A DNA stretch of 64,000 nucleotides from assembly GCF_006442815.1 (NCBI RefSeq), contig NZ_VFVL01000008.1, positions 1-64,000 on the forward strand, given 5' to 3'. This document shows, piece by piece, positions 18,756 through 30,737 of this stretch. Every line of letters begins with the position of its first letter. The first letter of the stretch is position 1. The position numbers and the translations under genes were made by a program. The DNA comes from Mesorhizobium sp. B2-4-3. GTDB lineage: Bacteria > Pseudomonadota > Alphaproteobacteria > Rhizobiales > Rhizobiaceae. The notes beneath the pieces are model-generated. The model saw only the letters and a list, made by a program, of their open reading frames with translations. It was not told where the DNA came from and ran no database searches.

Positions 18756-19101
18756 TTTCCGACATAGGGATTTTGAAAGATCGCCGTTTGTCGAGGGGTA
18801 AGGCATTCACCGCTCGCCTCGATGAAATCAGCGCAAACGCCGGCGATTGGCTGAAGCCTCTCAACCTCGTCATTCCAGGGCGGAGCAGCCGCGAAGCGGC
18901 GTCGCGCAGACCCTGGAATCCATGCCGTGACCTTGATCGAAGGGCGCAGCGGTGCAGAATTCTGTAACCGTGGCAGCGCTCGGAAGTCACGGAATGGATT
19001 CTAGGGTCTGCGCTGCGTCGCTTCGCTCCTTGCTCCGCCCTAGAATGACGACGGACCGGTCGTTCCGGCCAATCTCCAAGGCATGCCGCCTGCCAACGTG
19101 A
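18756..19101 (+). repeat. Large palindromic composite repeat, copy B
   Basis: Starts two bases after the lactonase stop with TTCCGACATAGGGATTTTGA, then the CGCCGTTTGTCG end. It has the same two-hairpin architecture as copy A in inverse orientation: GTCATTCCAGGGCGGAGCA with CCCTGGAATCCATG, then GGATTCTAGGGTCTGCG with CCGCCCTAGAATGACG. The centre contains CAGAATTCTG. It ends with the GGCCAATCTCCAAGGCATG block. Confidence 0.85.
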
Positions 19102-19217
19102 ACAGGGGAGCGGGGCGGCCGGCTTACTGTCGCGCAACCGCCCGGCCCGGTCGGTTTCCCGCAAGCCGTCCGCCGCGACCATGCGATGGTAGCGCCTGAT
19201 TTCGCCCGGAGCACTCA

Positions 19218-20276
19218 ATGCCGCGCCACACGCCGACGCTGGTTCTTGTCTACGAACCGGAAAAGCCTTGTTTCGACCGGCTGGTCGCACAGGGCTACCC
19301 GACAGAGCGCGCCATCGAGATTTCCTCTTATCTGGCGCAGTCGACCGACCTCAAGCAGGAGTTCGGCCAGCTCGCCGTGGCTTGCGAGAAGCGCGGCCTC
19401 GCCTTCAAGCCTGTCGAGCTCGACGACGCCGTGCCAGTCCTGACAGAAGTCGATCCCGCAACAACGCTGGTCTGGACGCTGACCGACGGCATCGCCTATT
19501 TCCGCGGCGGCGCGGCGCCCGCGCTCGCCCGCCTGAACGGGCTGCGCACCATCGGCGCCGACGATTCGTTGTTCGCGCTCTGCCAGGACAAGCTCCGCTG
19601 CGGCGCCGTGCTTGGCGCTCTCGGTCTTCCGGCGCCGCAAGCAGGCCTGGCGCGCAATGGCGAATGGCTGGTCGAGCCGCCGCCGTCGCCTGCCGGTTGG
19701 TTCGTGAAACCCAACCGGCTCGGCGCCAAGATCGGCATCTGGTCGGATTCCCGCGTCAGCGATCTCGGCCATGCGTTGGAGCTTAGCCGGCGTGTCTTTT
19801 CCCATTATCGCGACGACGTCGTCGTCCAGCCCTATGTCGCCGGTCGCAACGTGCGCGCGAGCTTCCTCGGGCTCAAACCGGAAACCGGCACTGAAGCGCT
19901 CGGCATCGTCTTTGTCGATTCCGGCGGCGATTTCCAGACCATGGCCGACTCGATGGCGCTTTACGGCGACACCGGCCACGCGGCGAGGGATGCGGGCACC
20001 TATGCCGAGCCTGAGCTCGAACCCGTCGGCTCGAGCCAGCCGGCGGCCGACCGGAAAATCCGCGCCATTGCGCAAAAACTGATAAGCGGCCTTGGCCTGT
20101 GGGATGTCTTTTCCGTCGATTTCAGGGTCGAGGCCGACGACACGGTGCATCTCATCGAGTTCGAGGTGTGCCCCGGCCTGCCCTGCTTCGATTTCCGCGA
20201 CTATTGCCGCAGGCAGTGGGGCCTGAGCCTCGCCGATGCGATGGCCGAGACTGCAGCCAACCGGCTCTTCGGCTAA
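19218..20276 (+). CDS. ATP-grasp domain protein, D-Ala-D-Ala ligase-like, substrate unknown
   Basis: 352 residues. The C-terminal two thirds look like the ATP-grasp fold of the D-alanine-D-alanine ligase group: GWFVKPNRLGAKIGIW near 156 (ATP-binding lysine), VVVQPYVAGRNVRASFLG near 202, and the metal-binding end VDFRVEADDTVHLIEFEVCP near 305. The N-terminal domain (TLVLVYEPEKPCFDRLVAQG) is diverged from Ddl. It is not one of the mur/ddl cell-wall genes and has no biosynthetic neighbours. It could ligate an amino acid or small peptide. It sits alone between two large repeats. Confidence 0.75.
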   Translation: MPRHTPTLVLVYEPEKPCFDRLVAQGYPTERAIEISSYLAQSTDLKQEFGQLAVACEKRGLAFKPVELDDAVPVLTEVDPATTLVWTLTDGIAYFRGGAAPALARLNGLRTIGADDSLFALCQDKLRCGAVLGALGLPAPQAGLARNGEWLVEPPPSPAGWFVKPNRLGAKIGIWSDSRVSDLGHALELSRRVFSHYRDDVVVQPYVAGRNVRASFLGLKPETGTEALGIVFVDSGGDFQTMADSMALYGDTGHAARDAGTYAEPELEPVGSSQPAADRKIRAIAQKLISGLGLWDVFSVDFRVEADDTVHLIEFEVCPGLPCFDFRDYCRRQWGLSLADAMAETAANRLFG

Positions 20277-20297
20277 CAGGTCTACGTCGTGCCCTTC

Positions 20298-20508
20298 ACG
20301 ATTGGCTGAGCCCCAACAACCTCGTCATTCCAGGGCGGAGCAAGGAGCGAAGCGACGCGCGCAGACCCTGGAATCCATGCCGTTGCCTCGGCCGTGGAGT
20401 GCGGCGGAGCAGAATTCTGGACCGCAGCGGCGCCTCGAAGTCACGGAATGGATCCTCGGGTCTGCGCTGCGTCGCTACGCTCCTTGCTCCGCCCGTGGAT
20501 GACGACAA
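20298..20508 (+). repeat. Large palindromic composite repeat, copy C (shorter)
   Basis: Keeps the GATTGGCTGAGCCCC edge, hairpin arms GTCATTCCAGGGCGGAGC and CCCTGGAATCCATGCCG, the CAGAATTCTG centre and the second half up to CCGCCCGTGGATGACGAC. Both outer ends found in copies A, B and D are missing. It separates the convergent ATP-grasp and DUF1330 genes. Confidence 0.8.
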
Positions 20509-20529
20509 GATAGGCCTGCTTCGCCGAAT

Positions 20530-20817
20530 CTAGACGCCCTCGACCAGCACGATCTCGCCGTCGGCCACTTTCTGGCGGATGGCGACGGCGCGCTGGTATT
20601 CCGGCGAGTGGTAGCAGTCATGCGCCGCCGCAAGCGATTCGAACTCGATGATGACGTTGCGGGCGCGGCCGGGTCCTTCGGCCTTTTCGTGCTCGCCGCC
20701 GCGCGCCAGGAACTTCGCGCCGAAGCGATCGAAGGCGAGCTTCGCGGCGGCGACATAGTCCTTATAACCCTCGGCGTCGCGCACATCGACACGGGCGATC
20801 CAATATCCCTTCGGCAT
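20530..20817 (-). CDS. DUF1330 family protein
   Basis: 95 residues, a small ferredoxin-like-fold protein of the DUF1330 family (stress-responsive dimeric alpha-beta barrel type). MPKGYWIARVDVRDAEGYKD at the start and NVIIEFESLAAAHDCYHSPE in the middle are typical. AGGAG before the ATG at 20817 fixes the start, although the frame is open 120 bases further upstream into pyrF. The biochemical role is unknown. It is probably the last gene of a pyrF transcript, 40 bases downstream. Confidence 0.88.
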   Translation of the reverse strand: MPKGYWIARVDVRDAEGYKDYVAAAKLAFDRFGAKFLARGGEHEKAEGPGRARNVIIEFESLAAAHDCYHSPEYQRAVAIRQKVADGEIVLVEGV

Positions 20818-20857
20818 TCTTTTTCTCCTGTCTGTTTTCGCGAACGAGGGTCGGACC

Positions 20858-21541
20858 TCAGGCGGATTGCATTTCGGCGAGTATCGCTTCGGCAGCGGCG
20901 CGGCGGTCCGGCGCCGCGACGATCGGCCGGCCGACAACGAGGTGGCTGGAGCCGTTGCGGATCGCCTGCGCCGGCGTCACCACGCGTTTCTGGTCGCCGT
21001 GGTCGCTGCCGGCCGGCCGGATGCCCGGCGTCACCACCGCCATGTCGGGTCCGACGATCCGGCGCACCGCCTCGGCCTCCTCGGCCGAGCAGACGATGCC
21101 GCCCATGCCGGTGTGCAGCGCCTGTTCGGAGCGTCTGAGCACCAGCGTGTGCGGGTCGTATTCATAGCCGGCGTCGATCATGTCCTGCTCGTCCATCGAG
21201 GTGAGCACGCTGACCGCCAGCAGGCAAAGCTCGCTGCCCCTGGCCGCGTCCACGGCGGCCAGCATGGCCTTCGGATAGGAGTGGATGGTGAGCATCGTCA
21301 CGCCCATCCTGACGATGTTCTCGACCCCCTTGGCCACTGTGTTGTCGATGTCGAGCAGTTTCATGTCGAGGAACACCTTGGTGCCGCCGCTGGCCAGTTC
21401 CCGCGCAAAGTCCAGCCCGCCGGCGAAGGCGAGCTGGTAGCCGATCTTGTAGAAGGAAACGGCGCCTTCGAGCTCGCGCACCGCCTTCTCGGCCTCCTTC
21501 AGCGTCGGCAGGTCCAACCCGACGATCAGCCGCTCCCGCAT
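20858..21541 (-). CDS. pyrF: Orotidine 5'-phosphate decarboxylase
   Basis: 227 residues. It decarboxylates OMP to UMP, the last step of pyrimidine synthesis. The catalytic set D59-x-K61-x-x-D64 is seen in [14 protein letters not shown], and the phosphate-binding end is [23 protein letters not shown] eight bases before the ATG at 21541 supports this start; a longer frame reaching 21730 would overlap the upstream FMN reductase gene. It lies 23 bases after that gene and 40 bases before DUF1330, so the three are probably co-transcribed. Confidence 0.95.
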   Translation of the reverse strand: MRERLIVGLDLPTLKEAEKAVRELEGAVSFYKIGYQLAFAGGLDFARELASGGTKVFLDMKLLDIDNTVAKGVENIVRMGVTMLTIHSYPKAMLAAVDAARGSELCLLAVSVLTSMDEQDMIDAGYEYDPHTLVLRRSEQALHTGMGGIVCSAEEAEAVRRIVGPDMAVVTPGIRPAGSDHGDQKRVVTPAQAIRNGSSHLVVGRPIVAAPDRRAAAEAILAEMQSA

Positions 21542-21564
21542 TGCATAGGCCTCCGCGAAATTGA

Positions 21565-22161
21565 TCACGCCTCGATCCGGGTGGACAGCATGCGCGAGGT
21601 TTCGATCAGTGTGCGGCATAGGCGCTCCATCGATTGGTGTAGTCTGGCGTCCCTGAACTGTCCGTCCTCGGCGAACGCGGTGTCGGCCTCGGAGACCGAG
21701 CATTCCGGCGTGATCACCTCCATCTGGCAACGCACCAGCACCGCGCGCAGATGGTTGATGCAGCGTATGCCGGCGAACTTACCCCCGGAGGACGAGCAGA
21801 GCCCGACCGGCTTGCCGGCAAGCGGCCTGAACGTACGGCTGCCCTCGCGCCGTATCCGGCTCACCCAGTCGATCGAGTTCTTGAGCAATGGCGGGATCGA
21901 GCCGTTATATTCGGGCGTCGCGATCAGCAACCCGTCATGCGCGGCGATCTGCCGGCCAAGCTTGACCGCATTCTCGGGGATGCCTTTTTCCTTTTCCAGG
22001 TCTTCGTCCATGATCGGCAGCGGATAATCGCCGAGCGAGATGCGGGTCACCTCGGCGCCCTGCATGGCGAGTTCCTTCTGCGCCGCATCGGCGGTCCGGC
22101 CGCTAAAGGCGCCGGTCCGGACCGAGCCGGCGAAGACGAGGATTCTTGGGATCACGGGCAT
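21565..22161 (-). CDS. NADPH-dependent FMN reductase family protein
   Basis: 198 residues with a flavodoxin-like fold. [18 protein letters not shown] (about 6-23) is the FMN phosphate loop, and [20 protein letters not shown] (about 80-99) is the family signature around the isoalloxazine. Such proteins reduce FMN, quinones, azo compounds or chromate with NADPH; the real substrate is unknown. It lies directly upstream of pyrF, and a strong hairpin separates it from the methyltransferase gene. Confidence 0.88.
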   Translation of the reverse strand: MPVIPRILVFAGSVRTGAFSGRTADAAQKELAMQGAEVTRISLGDYPLPIMDEDLEKEKGIPENAVKLGRQIAAHDGLLIATPEYNGSIPPLLKNSIDWVSRIRREGSRTFRPLAGKPVGLCSSSGGKFAGIRCINHLRAVLVRCQMEVITPECSVSEADTAFAEDGQFRDARLHQSMERLCRTLIETSRMLSTRIEA

Positions 22162-22173
22162 TGCTTCGCAAAA

Positions 22174-22226
22174 GGCAGTAGGGAATAGGCATTAGGCGAG
22201 TGGTTTCCTGACTATTCCCTACTGCC
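22174..22226. repeat. Perfect 15-bp inverted repeat after the methyltransferase stop codon
   Basis: GGCAGTAGGGAATAG at 22174-22188 is repeated exactly inverted at 22212-22226 with a 23-base spacer. On the minus strand the hairpin begins at the base after the TAA of the methyltransferase gene and ends 13 bases before the FMN reductase start. There is no T-run, so it may be a processing or stability hairpin rather than a classical terminator. Confidence 0.75.
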
Positions 22227-22829
22227 TTATCCCTCCCTTCGGTAGATCCAAAGCTGCGTCGGCGGGATGTTGCGGATGATGAAATCGAAATGCTTGACCG
22301 TGTAGTTGCCGCGGCCGGGCGGGATCGGTGACAGCGGGCCGTAGGTCAGCTGCACGATCGGCCGGCCTGCGGGAATGCGGTCGAGCAGGCTTTCGATATA
22401 GGCGATGCGCTGGGCGACCGGGAAATTGAGCAACGGCACGCCGGAAACGACCGAATCGAACACCATGTCGCGCTTGTCGCCAAGCGTGGCATTGAGATTG
22501 AAGGCGTCGCCCTCGATCACGTTGACGCCCGGATAGAGTCCGCGCAGATGGCGCACGAAGTCGGTCGAATATTCGACCGCGTAGAGGTTCTCGGGCTTCA
22601 CGCCCTGGGCCAGGATGGCGCGGGTGATGACCCCGGTGCCGGGCCCGACCTCGAGCACCGGCAGGCCCGATCTCGGATTGACGATCGACGCCATCTTGCG
22701 GGCGGTGATGGAACTGGTGGGGACGATCGAGCCGACGGTTTTCGGCTTGTCGATCCAGCCTTTGAAGAACTTCAGCTCGTCGTCGAATTTTTCCGCCAGC
22801 GCTTTGCGCAACCCGGGACTACGTGCCAT
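22227..22829 (-). CDS. pmtA: Class I SAM methyltransferase, PmtA-like (phosphatidylethanolamine N-methyltransferase)
   Basis: 200 residues. The SAM-binding motif LPVLEVGPGTGVITRAILAQ (about 56-75) is clear, followed by VVSGVPLLNFPV. The small size and the N-terminus with SIVPTSSITARKMASIV match the rhizobial PmtA/Rhodobacter PmtA-type phospholipid methyltransferases, which make phosphatidylcholine at the inner membrane. Distinguishing it from the related rRNA dimethylase-like group would need alignment. GAGGAG eight bases before the ATG at 22829 sets the start; a GTG lies one codon upstream. Confidence 0.78.
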   Translation of the reverse strand: MARSPGLRKALAEKFDDELKFFKGWIDKPKTVGSIVPTSSITARKMASIVNPRSGLPVLEVGPGTGVITRAILAQGVKPENLYAVEYSTDFVRHLRGLYPGVNVIEGDAFNLNATLGDKRDMVFDSVVSGVPLLNFPVAQRIAYIESLLDRIPAGRPIVQLTYGPLSPIPPGRGNYTVKHFDFIIRNIPPTQLWIYRREG

Positions 22830-22937
22830 CACGAGCTCTCCTCAATGCTCCGCCCCCGATCCGCTACTTAGCAGGTGGGTGGAACAAGGCAAGGCGTCAA
22901 GCTGGCATAAGGTGTTGACGACGCTTGGGAAGCCGAA

Positions 22938-22984
22938 CGCAAGTCGCGCAAAAGTGCGAAGCGGTTTTGCGACAACGACTTGCG
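22938..22984. repeat. Short palindromic repeat of the AAAAGTG...GCGGTTTT family
   Basis: Outer arms CGCAAGTCG (22938-22946) and CGACTTGCG (22976-22984) are exact, inner arms CGCAAAA and TTTTGCG too; the loop core is GTGCGAAGC. It lies just downstream of the dnaJ stop codon. Same core as the elements at 37543, 49482, 59006 and 60901. Confidence 0.75.
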
Positions 22985-22995
22985 TCAACAAGACC

Positions 22996-24126
22996 TCAGC
23001 CTTCGCCGAACGACTCGAAGAAGTCCTTCATGCGGGCGAAAAAGCCGCTCGACTGGGGCGAATTGTCCTTCGAGGAGAGTTGCTCGAACTCTTCCAGCAA
23101 TTCGCGCTGGCGGCGCGTCAGGTTCTGCGGCGTCTCGACCGCCGTCTGGATATAGAGGTCGCCGATATTGGGCTGGCGCAGCACCGGCATGCCCTTGCCC
23201 TTCAAGCGGAACTGGCGGCCGTTCTGCGTGCCTTCCGTCACCTTGACCTTGGTCTGCGTTCCGTCGAGCGTGGTGACCTCGAAGGAGCCGCCAAGGGCTG
23301 CCGTCGTCATCGAGATCGGCACCTTGCAATAAAGGTCGGCGCCGTCGCGCTGGAAGAATTCGTGCGGCTTGACCGCCAGGAAGATGTAGAGGTCGCCGGA
23401 CGGTCCGCCGCGCAGGCCGGCTTCGCCCTCATTGGCCAGCCGGATGCGGGTGCCGTCCTCGATGCCGGCCGGGATGTTGACCGACAGCGAGCGCTCCTCG
23501 GTGACGCGGCCCTGGCCGGCGCATTTCGGACACGGGTCCTTGATGGTCTGGCCGCGGCCCTGGCATTGCGGGCAGGTGCGTTCGATCGAGAAGAAGCCTT
23601 GCGTGGCGCGCACCTTGCCGTGGCCGTGGCACATCGCGCAGGTCACCGGCTGCGTGCCGGGCTTGGCGCCGCTGCCGGAGCATTCCGAGCACGAGATCGA
23701 AGCCGGCACGCGGATCTGCGCCGTCTTGCCGGCAAAGGCTTCTTCCAGCGTGATTTCCATGTTGTAGCGCAGGTCGGCGCCGCGCTCGCGACCGCCGGAG
23801 GAACGACGCTGGCGGCCGCCCATCATGTCGCCGAAAATATCCTCGAAGATATCGGCGAAGCCGCCGGCGCCGAAACCGTGTGCCGCGCCATTCATGCCGC
23901 CGTGCTCGAAGGCGGCGTGGCCGAAACGGTCATAGGCGGCGCGCTTCTGCGGGTCCTTCAGCGTCTCGTAGGCTTCGTTGATTTCCTTGAACTTGTGCTC
24001 GCAGGCACCGTCGCCGGGATTGCGGTCGGGATGGAACTGCATGGCGAGCTTGCGGAAAGCGCTCTTGAGTTCCTTGTCGTCGGCGCCTTTTTGCACGCCC
24101 AGCGTTTCGTAGAAATCAGCTTTCAT
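22996..24126 (-). CDS. dnaJ: Chaperone protein DnaJ (Hsp40)
   Basis: 376 residues, full length. The J domain carries HPD at 32-34 in [11 protein letters not shown] and is followed by a Gly/Phe-rich linker. Four CxxCxGxG zinc motifs follow ([24 protein letters not shown] and CPKCAGQG), then the substrate-binding C-terminal domain. DnaJ delivers clients to DnaK and stimulates its ATPase. It is downstream of dnaK on the same strand, but a strong terminator-like hairpin lies between them, so dnaJ expression depends on read-through or its own promoter. Confidence 0.98.
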   Translation of the reverse strand: MKADFYETLGVQKGADDKELKSAFRKLAMQFHPDRNPGDGACEHKFKEINEAYETLKDPQKRAAYDRFGHAAFEHGGMNGAAHGFGAGGFADIFEDIFGDMMGGRQRRSSGGRERGADLRYNMEITLEEAFAGKTAQIRVPASISCSECSGSGAKPGTQPVTCAMCHGHGKVRATQGFFSIERTCPQCQGRGQTIKDPCPKCAGQGRVTEERSLSVNIPAGIEDGTRIRLANEGEAGLRGGPSGDLYIFLAVKPHEFFQRDGADLYCKVPISMTTAALGGSFEVTTLDGTQTKVKVTEGTQNGRQFRLKGKGMPVLRQPNIGDLYIQTAVETPQNLTRRQRELLEEFEQLSSKDNSPQSSGFFARMKDFFESFGEG

Positions 24127-24275
24127 TTTTTCCCGCTGTCCGGATGCTCAATGTCTTCAAGCATTGTTGGCGACGTTTGCCGGCACGTTCTTGGATTTAG
24201 GAGCGATGTTTCCCGGATGCTAGTACCAAGCCGGGTCGCTCCGGGTTTTTCTGTCACTTTTTCGACTGGGGTTGC

Positions 24276-24304
24276 AAAAAAGCCCGGCCTTCCGCCGGGC
24301 TTTT
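24276..24304 (-). terminator. Rho-independent terminator between dnaK and dnaJ
   Basis: On the minus strand the order is AAAAGCCCGGC, a five-base loop, GCCGGGCTTTT and two further T residues. The stem of 11 pairs lies 24 bases beyond the dnaK stop codon. The arms on the plus strand are 24278-24288 and 24294-24304, and the T-run is 24276-24281. Confidence 0.9.
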
Positions 24305-24327
24305 CGCATGATCCGCCGTCAGCCGGC

Positions 24328-26244
<1,917 letters not shown>

Positions 26245-26330
26245 TGTTCTAGTCTCTCCTCTAAGCAGGCTCTCAGGACCCTTCAAAAGGCGTTCCGACG
26301 AAAGCCCCTGTTCACAAGAAATCCCATCGC

Positions 26331-26350
26331 GGTCCCCGCTTTTCGGGGCC
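26331..26350 (-). promoter_or_regulatory. Hairpin in the predicted dnaK 5' leader
   Basis: On the minus strand the leader contains CCCCG-AAAAG-CGGGG (arms at 26344-26348 and 26334-26338), shortly after the predicted transcription start and about 90 bases before the dnaK ATG. It could stabilise the mRNA 5' end. It does not pair visibly with the ribosome-binding site, so a thermometer role is not supported. Confidence 0.4.
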
Positions 26351-26362
26351 GGACGGCTGGCG

Positions 26363-26394
26363 CGTATATAAGAACAGGCGACACAAGGCGCAAG
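26363..26394 (-). promoter_or_regulatory. RpoH (sigma-32)-type heat-shock promoter of dnaK
   Basis: Reading the minus strand, CTTG (26394-26391) is followed by 18 bases and then CTTATATACG (26372-26363). This matches at every fixed position the pattern described for alphaproteobacterial heat-shock promoters, CTTG-N17/18-CYTATNTNNG. Transcription would start near 26356, giving a leader of about 110 bases. Confidence 0.8.
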
Positions 26395-26669
26395 CATTCT
26401 GCGCAACGTGTCCGTCGTCTCGACGCGGGCCGGAAGGCGAACCGCCGCGCCTTACGGCAGGACCGGCGCGAGATTGCGCTATCGCATTGTTCCGCATCGT
26501 TTTTTTGAAACCGGCGCCGTTGACGGCGCGCGGATATGCCTTCCGGGCTGGGCAAGGCTTGCCCTGGCGGGCGTGACTTTCGGTCGCGAAAGAGCCGGAA
26601 ATCCGCGTCGCCGCCATGGTCTTCGGCACCTGGCGACGAGATTTGAAGCGCCCAGCACCCGGGCAAAAG

Positions 26670-26696
26670 CCCTGCCGGGCGCGTGGCCCGGCAGGG
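26670..26696 (-). terminator. Terminator of the sugar ABC transporter operon
   Basis: CCCTGCCGGGC (26670-26680) and GCCCGGCAGGG (26686-26696) are exact inverted 11-mers with a five-base loop. On the minus strand a TTTT run (26668-26665) follows. It begins ten bases after the stop of the binding-protein gene, the last gene of the operon. Confidence 0.85.
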
Positions 26697-26706
26697 GATG
26701 GCCGGC

Positions 26707-27675
26707 TTAGAGCCCGTTGTCCTTGAGGATCTTGGCGGCGTTGTCCTTGGTGACCTTTTCCGTCGGCAGCGTGATGGTCTTCTCGACCTTCTCGCCGTTC
26801 AGGAACTTGATCGCCTGGCGCAGGCCCTCGGCGCCCGGCGTGACATAGGTGAAGGTCGCCGTCAGCTCGCCCTTGTTCACCATCTGCACGCCTTCGTTGG
26901 GCAGGCCGTCGATGCCGATGAACTTGATGTCCTTTTCGCGCCCGACGTCCTTGGCCGCGAGATAGGCGCCATAGGCCATCGGATCGTTGTGGCCGTAGAC
27001 GAGGTCGATCTTCTCGTTGGTCTTCAGCGCGTTGGCCATGATGTTGTAGGCCTGGTCCTGCTTCCAGTCGCCCGACTGCTGGTCGAGCAGGTACTTGATG
27101 CCCGGCTCCTTGTCGGTGAACTCATGGAAGCCGTCATGGCGGTCATGCGCCGGCTGCGTTCCCATGCCGCCCCAGATCTCGACGACGTTGCCGGCGGCCT
27201 TGCCCTTGCCGCCCAGGAGCTCGACGGCGTATTCGCCCGCCGCGCGGCCGATCAGCGCGTTGTCGCCGCCGACGAACTGCGTGTAGTCCTTGGTGTCGAC
27301 ATTGCGGTCGAGCACGAAGACCGGGATCTTGGCGTCGATCGCCTGCTGCACCACGCCGGTCAGACCCGCCGATTCCTTCGGCGACACCAGCAGCGCGTCG
27401 ACCTCCTGGCGGATCAGGTTCTCGACATCGGCGACCTGCTTTTCGGTCTTGTCTTCGCCGTCGGTGATGATCAGCTCGACGTCCGGATGCTTGGCGGCCT
27501 CGGCGATGATGTCCTTGTTGAACTGGGCGCGCCAGGGCTCGATGGTCGTCACCTGCGAGAAGCCGATCTTCCACTTCTTGTCCTGAGCAAAGGCATGGTT
27601 GCCGGACAAGATTGCGGTGGTCGTCAGAAGTGCCGCCGCGAAAGTGGCGAGCTTCAGCATATCACGTCGTTTCAT
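26707..27675 (-). CDS. Sugar ABC transporter, periplasmic substrate-binding protein
   Basis: 322 residues. The Sec signal peptide spans 1-30 (MKRRDMLKLA...NHAFA, cleaved before QDK). The mature part is a type I periplasmic-binding protein of the ribose/galactofuranose class: KWKIGFSQVTTIEPWRAQFN, then DALLVSPKESAGL, IPVFVLDRNVD, and DLVYGHNDPMAYGAYLAAKD. These delimit the two lobes and hinge. It captures a monosaccharide or related polyol for the permease and ATPase encoded upstream; the ligand cannot be named. GGAGG upstream fixes the start, 18 bases after the permease stop. Confidence 0.92.
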   Translation of the reverse strand: MKRRDMLKLATFAAALLTTTAILSGNHAFAQDKKWKIGFSQVTTIEPWRAQFNKDIIAEAAKHPDVELIITDGEDKTEKQVADVENLIRQEVDALLVSPKESAGLTGVVQQAIDAKIPVFVLDRNVDTKDYTQFVGGDNALIGRAAGEYAVELLGGKGKAAGNVVEIWGGMGTQPAHDRHDGFHEFTDKEPGIKYLLDQQSGDWKQDQAYNIMANALKTNEKIDLVYGHNDPMAYGAYLAAKDVGREKDIKFIGIDGLPNEGVQMVNKGELTATFTYVTPGAEGLRQAIKFLNGEKVEKTITLPTEKVTKDNAAKILKDNGL

Positions 27676-27693
27676 GGTCCTGTTTCCTCCGGA

Positions 27694-28985
<1,292 letters not shown>

Positions 28986-28989
<4 letters not shown>

Positions 28990-30566
28990 GCAGCGGATCT
29001 CGCAGTGCGTCTCGGCGCGGCAAGCCGCATGATCGCCTCCTCGCTGGCTTCGGCGCGGGACAGGATGCCGCGCTGCCGGCCCTCAGCCATGACCAGGATG
29101 CGGTCGGCCAGATGCAGGAGCTCGGGCAGTTCGGAGCTGATCACGGCAATCGCCAGCCCGTCGCCGGCCAGCTTGAAGATGAGGTCGTAGATTTCGCGCT
29201 TGGCGCCGACATCGATGCCGCGCGTCGGCTCGTCGAGCAGCAGCACGCGCGGCCGCGTCGCCAGCCATTTGCCGATCACCACTTTCTGCTGGTTGCCGCC
29301 GGAGAGCGTGCCGGCGGCCTGCTCGATGCTTTCGCAGCGTATGCCGAGCGCGCTGACCGCCTCTCGCGCAAGGCCTTGCTCGCCCGAGCGCGAGCGCAGG
29401 CCGAAGCGGGCCAGCGCGCCGACCAGAGGCAGGGCGACATTGTCGGTGATCGAGGCCTGGAGATGCAGGCCTTGCGTCTTGCGGTCCTCGGTCACCAGGG
29501 CGATGCCGAGCCGGCGGGCCTCGCGCGGCGAGCCGATCTCGACCGGCGCGCCGTCGAGCCGGATCTCGCCGCCGGACCTGCCGCCGCTGGAGCCGAAGAT
29601 CGCTTCCAGGATCTCGGTGCGGCCGGAACCCAGCAGCCCGCCGATGCCGAGGATCTCGCCGGCGGCAAGGTCGAAGCTAACGCCGTCGATCATCGTGCGC
29701 CAGCCGTGCCGGTCGGGCTTCGACAGCGACAGGTCCCTGACCGAGAGCGCCACATTGCCGCCGGGGCCGCGCTCATGATCGGAGGAAGCGAGGAGGTCGC
29801 GCCCGACCATGGCCGAGATGATGGCGTCTTCGCCCAGACCCTCCATGTCCTCGGTCATCACATGGCGCCCGTCGCGCAGCACCGTCACCCGGCTTGCCAG
29901 ATGCATCACTTCGTCGATGCGGTGCGAGATGTAGACGATCGCGACGCCGCTTGCCGCAAGCTGGCCGATGATGCGGAACAGTCTCTCGCACTCGGCCGGC
30001 GACAGCGCCGAGGTCGGCTCGTCCATGATCAGGATGCGCGCCGATTTCGACAGCGCCTTGGCGATCTCCACCAGCTGCTGCTCGCCGACCCTGAGCGTGC
30101 CGACCCGCGCTTCCGGATCGAGCTCGATGCCCAGCCGCTGCAGCAGCGCGCTGGCCGCGCGGCTGCTCGCCTTGCGGTCGACGACCAGCCCGGCAATCAG
30201 CTTTTCGCGGCCGAGGAAGATGTTGTCGGCGACGCTGAGCTCGGGAACGAGGTTGAGCTCCTGGTGGATGATCGCGATGCCGGCATCCTCGGCGTCGCGG
30301 ACGCCGGTGAAACGGACCGGCTGGCCGTCGATCGCCACCGCGCCTTCGTAATCCGTATAGACGCCCGAGAGGATCTTCATCAGCGTCGACTTGCCGGCGC
30401 CGTTCTCGCCCATCAGCGCATGCACCTCGCCGGGCCTGAGGTCCAGGCTCACATCGGACAGCGCGGTGATGCCGCCGAATCGCTTGGAAATGCCGGTCGC
30501 GCTCAGGACGACGGCGGGACCGTCGGCGGTCGCGTTGCCAGTCGTGATGGAATCAGCGCGCTGCAT
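28986..30566 (-). CDS. Sugar ABC transporter ATP-binding protein (double ABC, RbsA-type)
   Basis: 526 residues with two fused ABC domains. The first has Walker A GENGAGKSTLMKIL near 53, signature LRVGEQQLVEIAKALS and Walker B ILIMDEPTSALSP. The second has a degenerate Walker A (GGLLGSGRTEILEAIFG), signature LSGGNQQKVVIGKWLATRP and Walker B VLLLDEPTRGID. It powers import with the downstream permease and binding protein. It is the first gene of the operon, divergent from a LacI regulator, with one LacI-type operator in the promoter 49 bases upstream of its start. Confidence 0.95.
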
Positions 30567-30614
30567 GGCAAAGGACGGCCTCCCTCCGTCGTCTTCGATT
30601 GCCCGAACGCTAAT

Positions 30615-30628
30615 CTAAACGTTTCGAA
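30615..30628. promoter_or_regulatory. LacI-type operator O1 (ABC operon side)
   Basis: CTAAACGTTTCGAA, with the AAACGTTT palindromic core typical of LacI/GalR operators. It lies 49 bases upstream of the ATPase start and is identical to the 14-mer at 30723-30736. The 108-base spacing is close to ten helical turns. Confidence 0.8.
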
Positions 30629-30722
30629 TGTGTCAAGCGTATATCTGGTTGCTGAGGATTGATGCATTTCAATTCTTGCGAAAAATGCCGGGTTTGCGTA
30701 GGTTCAGCCAAAATAAGGGCGG

Positions 30723-30736
30723 CTAAACGTTTCGAA
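30723..30736. promoter_or_regulatory. LacI-type operator O2 (at the regulator start codon)
   Basis: The same 14-mer CTAAACGTTTCGAA, one base before the ATG of the LacI gene at 30738. It occupies the place where a ribosome-binding site would be, so binding here should block the regulator's own expression. Confidence 0.8.
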
Positions 30737-30737
30737 A

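Noticed and set aside
26331..26350. dnaK leader hairpin as an RNA thermometer
   Set aside because: It is far from the ribosome-binding site and does not pair with it; the RpoH-type promoter already explains heat control.
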